A DNA stretch of 64,000 nt from Nocardia sp. NBC_00565 (GTDB taxonomy: Bacteria > Actinomycetota > Actinomycetes > Mycobacteriales > Mycobacteriaceae). The stretch is taken from the NCBI RefSeq assembly GCF_036345915.1, contig NZ_CP107785.1, forward strand, positions 4,774,001 to 4,838,000. The letters are read 5' to 3'. The number at the start of each line of letters is the position of its first letter. Position 1 is the stretch's first letter. Shown here one piece after another: positions 26,154 to 33,970 of this stretch. Below the pieces are notes generated by a model. The model was not told where the DNA came from. It saw only the letters and a list, made by a program, of their open reading frames with translations, and made no database searches. A program made the translations under genes and the position numbers.

Positions 26154-26603
26154 TCAGTGATCGCCGGTTCCGGTGGGTTCCAACCGACGGCCCAGCACGA
26201 TATGGCGGCGCGGAGTCGTCACGGCGGGTTCGGCGGGCGCCGGGCGCGAGCCGGTGCGGATGATCCGCAGCGGTCGCTTATGATCGATCGGTGTAATGCG
26301 ATGGCGGTCCAGATCCGAGACGATCTTGCCCGCACTGTCGTAAGCGACTCCGGCCCAGATCATCGCGCGGGGACCGGTGCCGCGCTCGGTGAGCGTCTGC
26401 GCCAACTGCTGGCATTTGGTGAAGAGCGGGCAGCTCTCGCAGATTCGCATGGCCGCTCGCCAAGAGTCCGGGGTACCGACGTCCAGATCCCAGTCGTCGG
26501 GACCGTCCGCACAGGGCGGTCGATGCGCGGACCTACTCGGGATCGTCGAAATCCGTGCCGTCGCGAGGGATTCCGTGGCCAAGGAAGTTCGGGTGATGCT
26601 CAT
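26154..26603 (-). CDS. WhiB-family iron-sulfur regulator (divergent)
   Basis: A 149-aa WhiB-like protein with four cysteines at residues 31, 55, 58 and 64 (C-x23-C-x2-C-x5-C, in CESCPLFTKC). These should hold a 4Fe-4S cluster. The usual G[VI]WGG turn reads IWAGVAYD, so the sigma-factor or DNA-contact region is altered. A basic C-terminus (KRPLRIIRTGSRP, then RRHIVLGRR) may bind DNA. The ATG at 26603 is chosen over one 78 bp upstream because GGAG lies six bases before it. It is divergent from the MerR gene. Confidence 0.75.
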   Translation of the reverse strand: MSITRTSLATESLATARISTIPSRSAHRPPCADGPDDWDLDVGTPDSWRAAMRICESCPLFTKCQQLAQTLTERGTGPRAMIWAGVAYDSAGKIVSDLDRHRITPIDHKRPLRIIRTGSRPAPAEPAVTTPRRHIVLGRRLEPTGTGDH

Positions 26604-26765
26604 AGCCGTCTCCGGGGATGCCGAGGGCACGCCAACCAGGTTGCGCGCCCATTGGTTCGGGAGGTCATCAGGGCTGCTCAACAGTCCCCGGAAGGGCCAG
26701 CGACGAATGCTGGTAGACGCACGTTAACCCACTATTGGCCGCTGGGCAATCGCTTCTGCCGCCAC

Positions 26766-26821
26766 TTAACGGCACGTTGACCAAGATGTGATGCTGGCGT
26801 ATCGTTGGTTAACGGCACGTT
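26766..26821. repeat. Pair of 13-bp direct repeats flanking the MerR promoter
   Basis: TTAACGGCACGTT occurs exactly at 26766-26778 and 26809-26821, 43 bp apart (about four helical turns). The first copy overlaps the -35 box and the second falls at the expected transcription start. This is a likely operator pair for MerR autoregulation or for a second regulator. Confidence 0.5.
26777..26805 (+). promoter_or_regulatory. Promoter of the MerR-family gene
   Basis: TTGACC (26777-26782), a 17-bp spacer and TATCGT (26800-26805) form a sigma-70-like promoter. It is embedded between two identical 13-bp repeats. Confidence 0.45.
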
Positions 26822-26862
26822 TGTTTACGAGCCATCCTCTGAGGAGCGAATTGTGGTTTCCT

Positions 26863-27567
26863 ATGGATATGGCTGTTGAGTCCGAATACACGATCGACGA
26901 GCTGGCGCGGGCAGCCGATACCACCGTGCGCAGCGTCCGCGTGTATCACGAGCGCGGGCTTCTCCCGTCGCCCGAAGTACGAGGTCGTATCGGCTATTAC
27001 GGGTCCGATCACCTCAACCGGTTGCAGACGATCAGTCGCCTGCTCAGCCGGGGTATGAAGCTGAACGGGATCCGGGAACTACTCGAAGCCTGGGATCGCG
27101 GTGAAGGACTGGCGGAGGTGCTCGGCGTCGCCGACCCACCCGCCTCGGAAGCGATTACGATCGCCGCGCACGCGTCGCCACCGGAACGCAGGTCGGCGCC
27201 CCCGGAACTTCCGGACTACGTGCAGCAGGCGCTCGCCACGAACGGCGATCCGCACGAGGCATACCGCGTGATCAACCCGCGCTGCGGCGACCTCACCACC
27301 CGGCTCGTCGATGCGGGTATCCCGGCGCGCGACGCGTTCGGTGTGGTCGAGCGGCTCAGATCCGACTGCAACCAGATCGCCGATCAGTATGCGACCCAAC
27401 TGTTCTATTTTCTGGCGGGCCAGACCTACGAACAGTCCGAGCGCACACCGAAGGACCGCGCCAAATTGGAGACAGAGCTGGCCATCGCCCGCCTGATCGC
27501 CACCCGCGCGGCGTCGGAGCTGATCGACCAGGCCTTCGCCCGCCACGCCGAGCTGCCTCCGGCCTGA
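26863..27567 (+). CDS. MerR-family transcriptional regulator
   Basis: A 234-aa regulator. The N-terminal winged helix-turn-helix is clear: YTIDELARAADTTVRSVRVYHERGLLPSP, then YYGSDHLNRLQTISRLLSRG. The C-terminal part is helical with no metal-binding Cys motif, so the effector is unknown. I use the ATG at 26863, with TTG 26851 (GAGGAG four bases upstream) and ATG 26869 as alternatives; the open frame continues upstream into the promoter. The gene precedes the VirB6-like paralogue on the same strand by about 110 bp and may control it. Confidence 0.8.
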   Translation: MDMAVESEYTIDELARAADTTVRSVRVYHERGLLPSPEVRGRIGYYGSDHLNRLQTISRLLSRGMKLNGIRELLEAWDRGEGLAEVLGVADPPASEAITIAAHASPPERRSAPPELPDYVQQALATNGDPHEAYRVINPRCGDLTTRLVDAGIPARDAFGVVERLRSDCNQIADQYATQLFYFLAGQTYEQSERTPKDRAKLETELAIARLIATRAASELIDQAFARHAELPPA

Positions 27568-27679
27568 CACCTACCGCGGAAACGAATCACGTTGAGCGCA
27601 AAGGGTTTTCGCTAATCTCGCGTGCACTACCGTGAGGAGTGTGTTCGGGCGAGCTGCAGGTGTTGTTGGCACATGGGTG

Positions 27680-29989
27680 ATGTCGGGGCGGTCGAGCCGA
27701 AATGCGCTCTCGGACATCGAATTCTGGGATACGGCGCGGTGGCGGCCGCGAGCGGTAATTCGCCGATTCGCACGATGGGTCGGCGCTACTCGGCTGCGAC
27801 GAATAACGGCCCGGCTGATGTTCGGCGTAGTCGTGTTGTTCGTTATTCCGATGACGATCGGTGCGGTGGCGACGGCGCAGACCCAGACCGATAGCGCCGG
27901 GTCCTCGACGATCGATGCCATCGGCTGGATGGGAGTCCGGGATTCATCCGGGGTACCGCTGGCCAATTACGTATTCGTGACGAATCACGGCAGCTTTCTG
28001 CATCCCGGGTATGTGCCGTTGTCGACGGTACTCGAACTGGAGTTCGCGGGGATAATGGCTACCGAGGCCAGCGGGATCGCGGTGGTCCTCTTTGTAGTGA
28101 GCTTTCGCTGGCTCGACCTGGTCGCACAGCCGCTGTCGCGGGTCGCCGACGCCTTCTCCGGCCAAGTGGCCACGCCCATCGTCATCACCCTGGCGGCAAC
28201 CATTGGAGGGGGTTCCGTAGCCTGGTTCGCCCTTCAGCAGTACTTCTCCAAAGTCACTCTTCAGGTGGTGGCGATGCTACTCGTCGCGGTATTCGGCGTG
28301 CCGTACCTTGCGCATCCGATGGCCGACGTCTTGTCTCCGGATGGGCTGCTCGCACAGGGACGTGACGTCGGTGTCGCGGTCGCCGCGGGCCTCAACGGCC
28401 AATCGAATCCAGATCCGAGAGTGGTCGTCGACTCCATCGAGGGCACACTCGCCGACAACTTCGTGCGCTATCCGTTGCAGGTGTGGAATTTCGGCCATGT
28501 CGTCGACGAATCACCCGCGTGCCGCGCCGCCTGGTCGGCCGGGGTATTGGCCGGTAGCGCCGACAAGGTCGCCAGCGGCATGAAACGATGCGGCGACATC
28601 GCGGCGTACACGAAGGCCGACAATCCCAATGCAGGCCAAATCTGCACCGGTTTGCTATTGCTGGTTTTCGCCGCCGTCCTGCTGATGTTCGGCGTGTATC
28701 TCTCGGGAAAGATCGTACTGGCCGCCGCGGAGGCGATCTATCACGCATTCATGGCCATCTTCGGTTTCGCGGCAGGCGGATTCATCTACGGACCGAGCCA
28801 GACCTTCCTGGCGCGCAACCTGGTCGATGCGTTCGTTTCGGCCGGGAAAATGATCGCATTCACCGTATATCTCGGCCTCTATGCCCTGATCCTCGGCGAT
28901 GTGTTCAAGCAGGCACAGGGCCATGGCATCGCGGTGATCTTCATCGGCGGCTCGATCATGATCATCGGGATCGTCTTGCTGCGACGGATGAGCCGGAGCC
29001 TTGCCGCCGCACCCAGCCGGATAGCCGGTCAGATCAGTGCTGTACTCGCGAGCGGACATGTCGCCCAAACCGGTGGTGGCGGTGGCGGCGGACCGATGAT
29101 GGGACCGGGCGGCAACATGTCCGGCACGCAGCGGCTCGTCACCACGCTCGCCGCGCTCAATACGGTCAACGCCTCGCCGGTGACCGAATATCTCATGGGC
29201 CGCAGGCGCTCGCCGTTGAGTTCCCGCTCCAGGTTGCGCCAGGAAGCGGAGGTCGCCAATATGGAGCAGGCTGTGGAGGCGGGCCGCTTCGGCTGGATCC
29301 GTAACTACTACCGGACGCGCGAGCAGATCATCGACTCCGCGCGGTCCGCCGCGGCCTCATATGGCCACACTCCCATGGGCGCCGCCGTCGCGGTGGATCG
29401 GGTGATCGACCGCGGCGCCAGCCTGGGCGATGCCGAAGCAGCCCTGTTCAGCGCCGGATTCACCGACAAGGAAATGCGGACCAACGCCATCAAGGCTTAC
29501 AACTACCGAACCAGCTGGGGGCCGAATATGTGGGACGGCGACAAGCACATCGGACAGGCCATCGCCTCACTCGGCGTCCTCAAATTGGGCCGGACCCCCG
29601 CCAATGTCGCGCTGTTCCAGCGAACCGCGCACCGGCTCGCAGAACGTCGGTTCGCCGATCCCGATCTGCACTTCAGCAGCTTCACCGCGCCGGAGCAGCA
29701 GTTCCTGCGCGAGTATTTCAACAACCCCACCGAACCGGTCATTCATGCCATTCGGGATGTCGTGTCGGGCACCGGGAATTCGTTGCCCAACCTGACCGGC
29801 ACCGTATCCCGGGATCGTGCCGCGTTGATGAACAGGTTCATCAACGTGCACCTCAGCCGGGAGTACCTGGCGGCCGCCAATGCCGAAGATTTCGCGACGG
29901 CATCCGGAATTCTCCAGAAGATGGCACTGCCCGAATACTGGACGGGCAGCAGCACGCTGACTCCGGCGAAGGCCATCCCGACGTTCTAG
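27680..29989 (+). CDS. VirB6-like polytopic protein, unsplit paralogue
   Basis: A 769-aa protein homologous along its whole length to the split pair at 16822-19356. A basic start is followed by a membrane helix near residues 45-68 and the loop GVRDSSGVPLANYVFVTNHGS. Further helices, a Gly-rich segment (VAQTGGGGGGGP) and a soluble helical C-terminal half follow. ATG 27680 gives an N-terminus matching the paralogue in length; the frame is open from GTG 27632, just after a possible -10 box (TAATCT, 27613-27618). No other secretion gene accompanies it, so it may be an alternative channel subunit for the operon at 14424-24946. Confidence 0.75.
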   Translation: MSGRSSRNALSDIEFWDTARWRPRAVIRRFARWVGATRLRRITARLMFGVVVLFVIPMTIGAVATAQTQTDSAGSSTIDAIGWMGVRDSSGVPLANYVFVTNHGSFLHPGYVPLSTVLELEFAGIMATEASGIAVVLFVVSFRWLDLVAQPLSRVADAFSGQVATPIVITLAATIGGGSVAWFALQQYFSKVTLQVVAMLLVAVFGVPYLAHPMADVLSPDGLLAQGRDVGVAVAAGLNGQSNPDPRVVVDSIEGTLADNFVRYPLQVWNFGHVVDESPACRAAWSAGVLAGSADKVASGMKRCGDIAAYTKADNPNAGQICTGLLLLVFAAVLLMFGVYLSGKIVLAAAEAIYHAFMAIFGFAAGGFIYGPSQTFLARNLVDAFVSAGKMIAFTVYLGLYALILGDVFKQAQGHGIAVIFIGGSIMIIGIVLLRRMSRSLAAAPSRIAGQISAVLASGHVAQTGGGGGGGPMMGPGGNMSGTQRLVTTLAALNTVNASPVTEYLMGRRRSPLSSRSRLRQEAEVANMEQAVEAGRFGWIRNYYRTREQIIDSARSAAASYGHTPMGAAVAVDRVIDRGASLGDAEAALFSAGFTDKEMRTNAIKAYNYRTSWGPNMWDGDKHIGQAIASLGVLKLGRTPANVALFQRTAHRLAERRFADPDLHFSSFTAPEQQFLREYFNNPTEPVIHAIRDVVSGTGNSLPNLTGTVSRDRAALMNRFINVHLSREYLAAANAEDFATASGILQKMALPEYWTGSSTLTPAKAIPTF

Positions 29990-30016
29990 TTCGAGCCCAA
30001 CCTGCTAGTTCGGGAG

Positions 30017-31504
30017 TTACGCCACGACCTCGGCCGACTCCCGCTCCGGAACGCGAAAGGAAATGTCCCACGTCGGAATATCGTCGAACAACCGTGCCGC
30101 CAAGTACCGGCTCGGTTTTCCGCTCGCCAGCCGCGGCAGCGTTTCCACCATGCGGATCCGCCCAGGCACCTGGTAGTCGTCGAGGTGTGCGCGGCAGTGC
30201 TTCAGGATGTCACGTTCGGTGCTCTGCGCACCGTCGCGGAGGCGGACGACCGCGGCGACGTCATCGACCAACTCCGGATGTGGCACCCGGGTCACCAGCG
30301 ATGACACGACATCGGGATGCGTATCCAGCACGGTCTCCACATCGACCGGCGCCACCGTGCGGTCGCCGCGGTGCGCGATTTCGCTGAGCCGCCCCAGGAT
30401 TCGCAGCCGCCCATCTTCTGCCTGCCTGGCCACATCGCGGGTCCGCAGCCAACCGTCCGCGGTGAACGCGGCCGCGGTAGCCGACGGATTGCCGAGATAC
30501 CGGCTGAACAACGAGCTCCCGCGCACCTCCAGCTCGTGGCCGCCCGCGATCTCCTCTCCCGTCAGGCGGAATTCCACGCCGGTCGGCGTGCCGACCGTGC
30601 CCGGAACCCGTTGCCACGACGGCGGATCGGCCGCCGCCTGATGGCTCGTCTCAGCGAGTTCCAAGGCCTCGACGACCGGGCACCCGAGCAGTTGTTCGGC
30701 GCGCTCGGCGGCGCGGCGCGGCAGCGGTGCCGACGCGGTGCGCAGGAATCGCATGGGGTGCGCGGTTTTTCGGGAAGCAGTCAGGCCCGCGGTGAGTGCG
30801 TCCAGTTGCGGCGGCAGCAGCGTGAGCCAGGTCGGCCGTGCCGAATCCAGCAGGCTGCGCACCTTCTGGTTCACCGTCGGCATCACCACCGTGCACCGGG
30901 CCTGCAGGGTCGCCAGCAGGTTCGCGAACAGACCATGGCCCTGCGACCATGGCAGCAGCGCGATGGTGCGGTCCTCCGGTGTGAGTGCGAAATGACCGGC
31001 GACAGCGGCGATTCCGGACGCCACATTTGTCTCGGTGAGCGCCACCGCTTTGGGCGCTCCGGCCGATCCCGCGGTGAACAAGATCAGCCGATCGCCTTCG
31101 TTCACGGTGGGATCGGGCAAGGTCGGACCCCAACGCGCCGGAATCCACTCGAGCTGAGCCGGGGACTCGAACGGGTTGCGCCATAATAGCGTCGCATGCC
31201 ATGACGACACGGGTGTCGGCGTCACGACCACTCGCGGCCGTGCCAGCGTCAGGATCTCGCGCTTCTCCCCCGCGCTCAGATTCGGATCCAGTGGCGCGAA
31301 CACCGCGCCGATATTCCAGGTAGCGGACAATACTGCCGCGAAGGCAGGAGAATTCGGTAGTTCGGCGACCACCACATCGCCGGGCCCGACGCCATTTCTC
31401 TTCAGACACCACGCGACAGTCTCGGCCCAGGCATCGAGCTGACCGAATGATAGGAGTAGATGGGAATCGGAGGAAATAAGGAACGGCCGATCGAGTCCGT
31501 CCAT
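30017..31504 (-). CDS. AMP-forming acyl-CoA/acyl-ACP synthetase-like enzyme
   Basis: A 495-aa ANL-superfamily adenylating enzyme. The phosphate-binding loop is FTAGSAGAPKAVALTE, a variant of TSGSTGxPK. GWLRTRDVARQAEDGRLRILGR is the hinge region, and the catalytic lysine is present in SGKPSR near the C-terminus. It should activate a carboxylic acid for transfer to CoA or a carrier. The substrate is not predictable by eye. ATG 31504 has AAGGA seven bases upstream; the frame runs further up without a site. A strong hairpin lies in its 5' leader. It stands alone, convergent with the VirB6-like gene, with 27 bp between stops. Confidence 0.75.
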   Translation of the reverse strand: MDGLDRPFLISSDSHLLLSFGQLDAWAETVAWCLKRNGVGPGDVVVAELPNSPAFAAVLSATWNIGAVFAPLDPNLSAGEKREILTLARPRVVVTPTPVSSWHATLLWRNPFESPAQLEWIPARWGPTLPDPTVNEGDRLILFTAGSAGAPKAVALTETNVASGIAAVAGHFALTPEDRTIALLPWSQGHGLFANLLATLQARCTVVMPTVNQKVRSLLDSARPTWLTLLPPQLDALTAGLTASRKTAHPMRFLRTASAPLPRRAAERAEQLLGCPVVEALELAETSHQAAADPPSWQRVPGTVGTPTGVEFRLTGEEIAGGHELEVRGSSLFSRYLGNPSATAAAFTADGWLRTRDVARQAEDGRLRILGRLSEIAHRGDRTVAPVDVETVLDTHPDVVSSLVTRVPHPELVDDVAAVVRLRDGAQSTERDILKHCRAHLDDYQVPGRIRMVETLPRLASGKPSRYLAARLFDDIPTWDISFRVPERESAEVVA

Positions 31505-31535
31505 CACAGGGTCCTTCCGATGGCACGATGGGTTT

Positions 31536-31578
31536 CCCACTCCCGTCGCGGATTTCGAGAATCCGCCACGGGAGTGGG
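31536..31578. promoter_or_regulatory. Stable hairpin in the leader of the adenylating enzyme
   Basis: Arms 31536-31546/31568-31578 and 31548-31553/31561-31566 pair perfectly, with one mismatch between them and a 7-base loop (17 bp in total). On the minus strand it lies about 32 bases before the start codon, and no T-run follows on either strand. An attenuator or mRNA-stability element is inferred. In the rest of 31505-31889 I see only the palindrome at 31787. Confidence 0.4.
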
Positions 31579-31786
31579 GCCACGAGCGGCACCCATCGCA
31601 GGCCGCAGCAATTATCCCGGCACCTCCAGGCAAGGGGGAACAAGAGGTGCGGAATAAAAAACCGAAGGTTGCGCGACCTACGCCTTCCACATCGTGACGT
31701 CTCTGACGCCGCCATCGAGGTCCAATTCTTTAGCGGCGCCAGGCACTGAACGGTACCGGTGGAACTCACCCGCGCAAATAATCCCA

Positions 31787-31804
31787 GTTCCCATTATTGG
31801 GAAC
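31787..31804. promoter_or_regulatory. 18-bp inverted repeat upstream of the TetR gene
   Basis: GTTCCCATTATTGGGAAC has perfect 7-bp arms and a 4-bp centre. It lies about 85 bp before the TetR start and about 285 bp from the divergent adenylating-enzyme start. It is a candidate operator in the divergent region. Its sequence differs from the palindrome at 32533. Confidence 0.45.
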
Positions 31805-31889
31805 CATTCACCCCGACACGCACACCGGCCGCTTGGCCCTGCCCGGTGCGGGACTTACGCTGCTCTGTCTGGGAACAACCGGAGGGCGC

Positions 31890-32486
31890 ATGTCTGGCGA
31901 AAGCAAACCGGTCGGCCGCAAAAGAGATTCGGCGGCAACACGAGTCGCGATACTGGCGGCGGCGCAGGAGCTGTTCGCCGAGCGCGGCTACGAGCGCGCG
32001 ACGGTGCGCGATATCGCGGCGCGTGCCAGGGTGAATCAGGCGTTGCTGTTCCGGTACTTCGGTAGCAAGGACGAGTTGTTCCGGGCGTCGATCGCGGATC
32101 GGGGACGGCGAGTGCTCGAGGAGGGGCCGGTCGACGGGTTGCTCAGCCGCTTGCTGGCGCGGACGCTCGAGCCGACCGGCTCTGCGGCACAGGGACATTG
32201 GTTGCAGGCCGCACTGCGCTCCAGCGGGCACGACGAAGGGGCGGCGGCGGTCCGGCGGGAGTTGGGTGACGAGTATGTCCGTGCGCTGTCGGGGCTGAGC
32301 GATGACGCGGACGCCGACTTGCGCGCCGATCTGTTGCTGGCGTGGTTGCTCGGAATCGGGTTGGTCCGTTCGGTATATCGCCGAGATCCGTTGGCCGGCG
32401 CCGAACCCGGTGCGGTTGCCGAGCATGTGCTGCGCGCCGCGCGGGTGCTGCTGGCGGGAGTCGACGTGAATTTCCCACCGCCATAA
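31890..32486 (+). CDS. TetR-family repressor
   Basis: A 198-aa TetR regulator. The N-terminal helix-turn-helix spans about residues 16-62 (AILAAAQELFAERGYERATVRDIAARA, then ALLFRYFGSKDELF). The ligand domain has no diagnostic motif. ATG 31890 is preceded by GGAGG at five bases; the longer frame from 31797 lacks a site. It lies 106 bp upstream of the P450 gene, whose promoter carries a TetR-type palindrome, so local repression of the P450 is the simplest reading. Confidence 0.85.
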   Translation: MSGESKPVGRKRDSAATRVAILAAAQELFAERGYERATVRDIAARARVNQALLFRYFGSKDELFRASIADRGRRVLEEGPVDGLLSRLLARTLEPTGSAAQGHWLQAALRSSGHDEGAAAVRRELGDEYVRALSGLSDDADADLRADLLLAWLLGIGLVRSVYRRDPLAGAEPGAVAEHVLRAARVLLAGVDVNFPPP

Positions 32487-32510
32487 TGGGATTCACCCGT
32501 TGACGAGAGA

Positions 32511-32550
32511 TTGACACCTCCCTACCATCGGTTGTAAGCACTCGCTTACA
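32511..32550 (+). promoter_or_regulatory. P450 promoter with an overlapping TetR-type operator
   Basis: A consensus -35 TTGACA (32511-32516) is followed after 16-17 bp by a -10 region that falls in the palindrome TGTAAGC-ACTC-GCTTACA (32533-32550, perfect 7-bp arms). A repressor bound here would block the polymerase. Confidence 0.6.
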
Positions 32551-32592
32551 TCGCTCGGACGCCTGCTCTTCGCGTTGCGGAAGGGAGATCAC

Positions 32593-33849
32593 ATGAATGC
32601 AGCATCGCGCAGCGATTCGATGGAGGGTGGCGGCCAGGTGAGGGGTGGGCCCGTCGACTATGAGGTGCGCCGCTATCCGTTCGGCACTCCGAACCGCCTC
32701 GAGATGGATCCGCTTTACGAGCGACTGCGCCGAGAGGAGCCGATCAGCCGCGTCCGGTTGCCCTATGGCGGCGAGGGCTGGCTGGTCACCCGCTATACAG
32801 AGGTGAAGTCGGTACTCGCCGACCCGAGGTTCAGCCGCGCCGCGGCCGTCGATCGCGAGGACATCCCGCGCGCCACGCCGACGCCCGCGCGCCGCAATTC
32901 GATGCTGAGCATGGATCCGCCCGAGCACACCCGGCTGCGCAAACTGGTGGTCAAGGCGTTCACCGGCCGCCGGGTGCAGCAGTTGCGGCCACGCGCACAG
33001 CAGATCGTGGACGAGCAGCTCGCCGAGATCGAGCGCTGCGGTCCGCCCGCCGACCTGGTACGCCAGTTCGCGCTGCCGCTGCCGGTCACCGTGATCTGCG
33101 AAATGCTCGGTGTCCCAGCGCAAGACCAGCACCGCTTCCGGGACTTCTCCGATACCGTGCTCTCCACCACCGCGTACACCCGCGAGCAGATCGGTGCCGC
33201 CCGCGCGGGCCTCGAGGCGTACCTCACCGAACTGGTGGCGCAACGCCGGGAGCAGCCGACCGATGATCTGCTCGGCGCATTGGTCGCCGCACGGGACGAC
33301 GAGGACCGGCTGAGCGAGGAAGAGCTGGTCAATTTGGGCATCGGACTGCTCATCGCGGGCCACGAGACCACGGCAAACCAGATCGCCAACTTCACCTATG
33401 TGCTACTCACCGAGCCCGGGCACTGGGAACGACTGCGCGCCGAGCCGGAGCTGGTCCCCGGCGCGGTCGAGGAACTGCTGCGCTACGTCCAACTCGGTTC
33501 GGGTGGCGCGTTCGCCAGAATCGCCACCGCGGATGTCGAGCTGGACGGGGTCACGGTCCGGGCCGGGGAGTCGGTGTTCGTCAACACCCAGTCCGCCAAC
33601 CGGGACGAGGCCGTCTTCGACAATCCGGAGAAACTGGACCTGACCCGAGTACGCAACCCGCATATGGCATTCGGGCACGGCGCCCACCACTGCCTCGGCG
33701 CGCAGCTGGCCAGGGTGGAGTTACAGGTGGCGCTCGACTCCTTGCTGCGGCGGTTCCCGGCTCTGCGCCTCGCGGTGCCGGTCGAAGAGGTGCCCTGGAA
33801 GACCGGTCTGTTGGTGCGCGGACCGAAGGCGCTTCCCGTCAGCTGGTAG
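32593..33849 (+). CDS. Cytochrome P450
   Basis: A 418-aa soluble bacterial P450, CYP105/CYP107-like in style. The I-helix oxygen-binding motif is AGHETT (255-260) and the K-helix ExxR is in EELLR (293-297). The heme loop FGHGAHHCLGAQLAR has the ligand Cys367. It hydroxylates or otherwise oxidises a small molecule and needs ferredoxin and a reductase, neither of which is nearby. ATG 32593 follows a purine-rich ribosome binding site. It is controlled, by inference, by the TetR gene just upstream. It could tailor a product of the flanking pathways, but is 2.2 kb from the NRPS operon end. Confidence 0.88.
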   Translation: MNAASRSDSMEGGGQVRGGPVDYEVRRYPFGTPNRLEMDPLYERLRREEPISRVRLPYGGEGWLVTRYTEVKSVLADPRFSRAAAVDREDIPRATPTPARRNSMLSMDPPEHTRLRKLVVKAFTGRRVQQLRPRAQQIVDEQLAEIERCGPPADLVRQFALPLPVTVICEMLGVPAQDQHRFRDFSDTVLSTTAYTREQIGAARAGLEAYLTELVAQRREQPTDDLLGALVAARDDEDRLSEEELVNLGIGLLIAGHETTANQIANFTYVLLTEPGHWERLRAEPELVPGAVEELLRYVQLGSGGAFARIATADVELDGVTVRAGESVFVNTQSANRDEAVFDNPEKLDLTRVRNPHMAFGHGAHHCLGAQLARVELQVALDSLLRRFPALRLAVPVEEVPWKTGLLVRGPKALPVSW

Positions 33850-33970
33850 GCGTGTTCAGCTCCGTGCAGGCGACGGGGTAGAAAAGGTCGAGGCGTTTGT
33901 GAAGCGATTCACGGCGCCGCCGCTTCGCGCGGTCACGTCCCACTACCTGTCGAACGAAGAGAGCTGAGCA

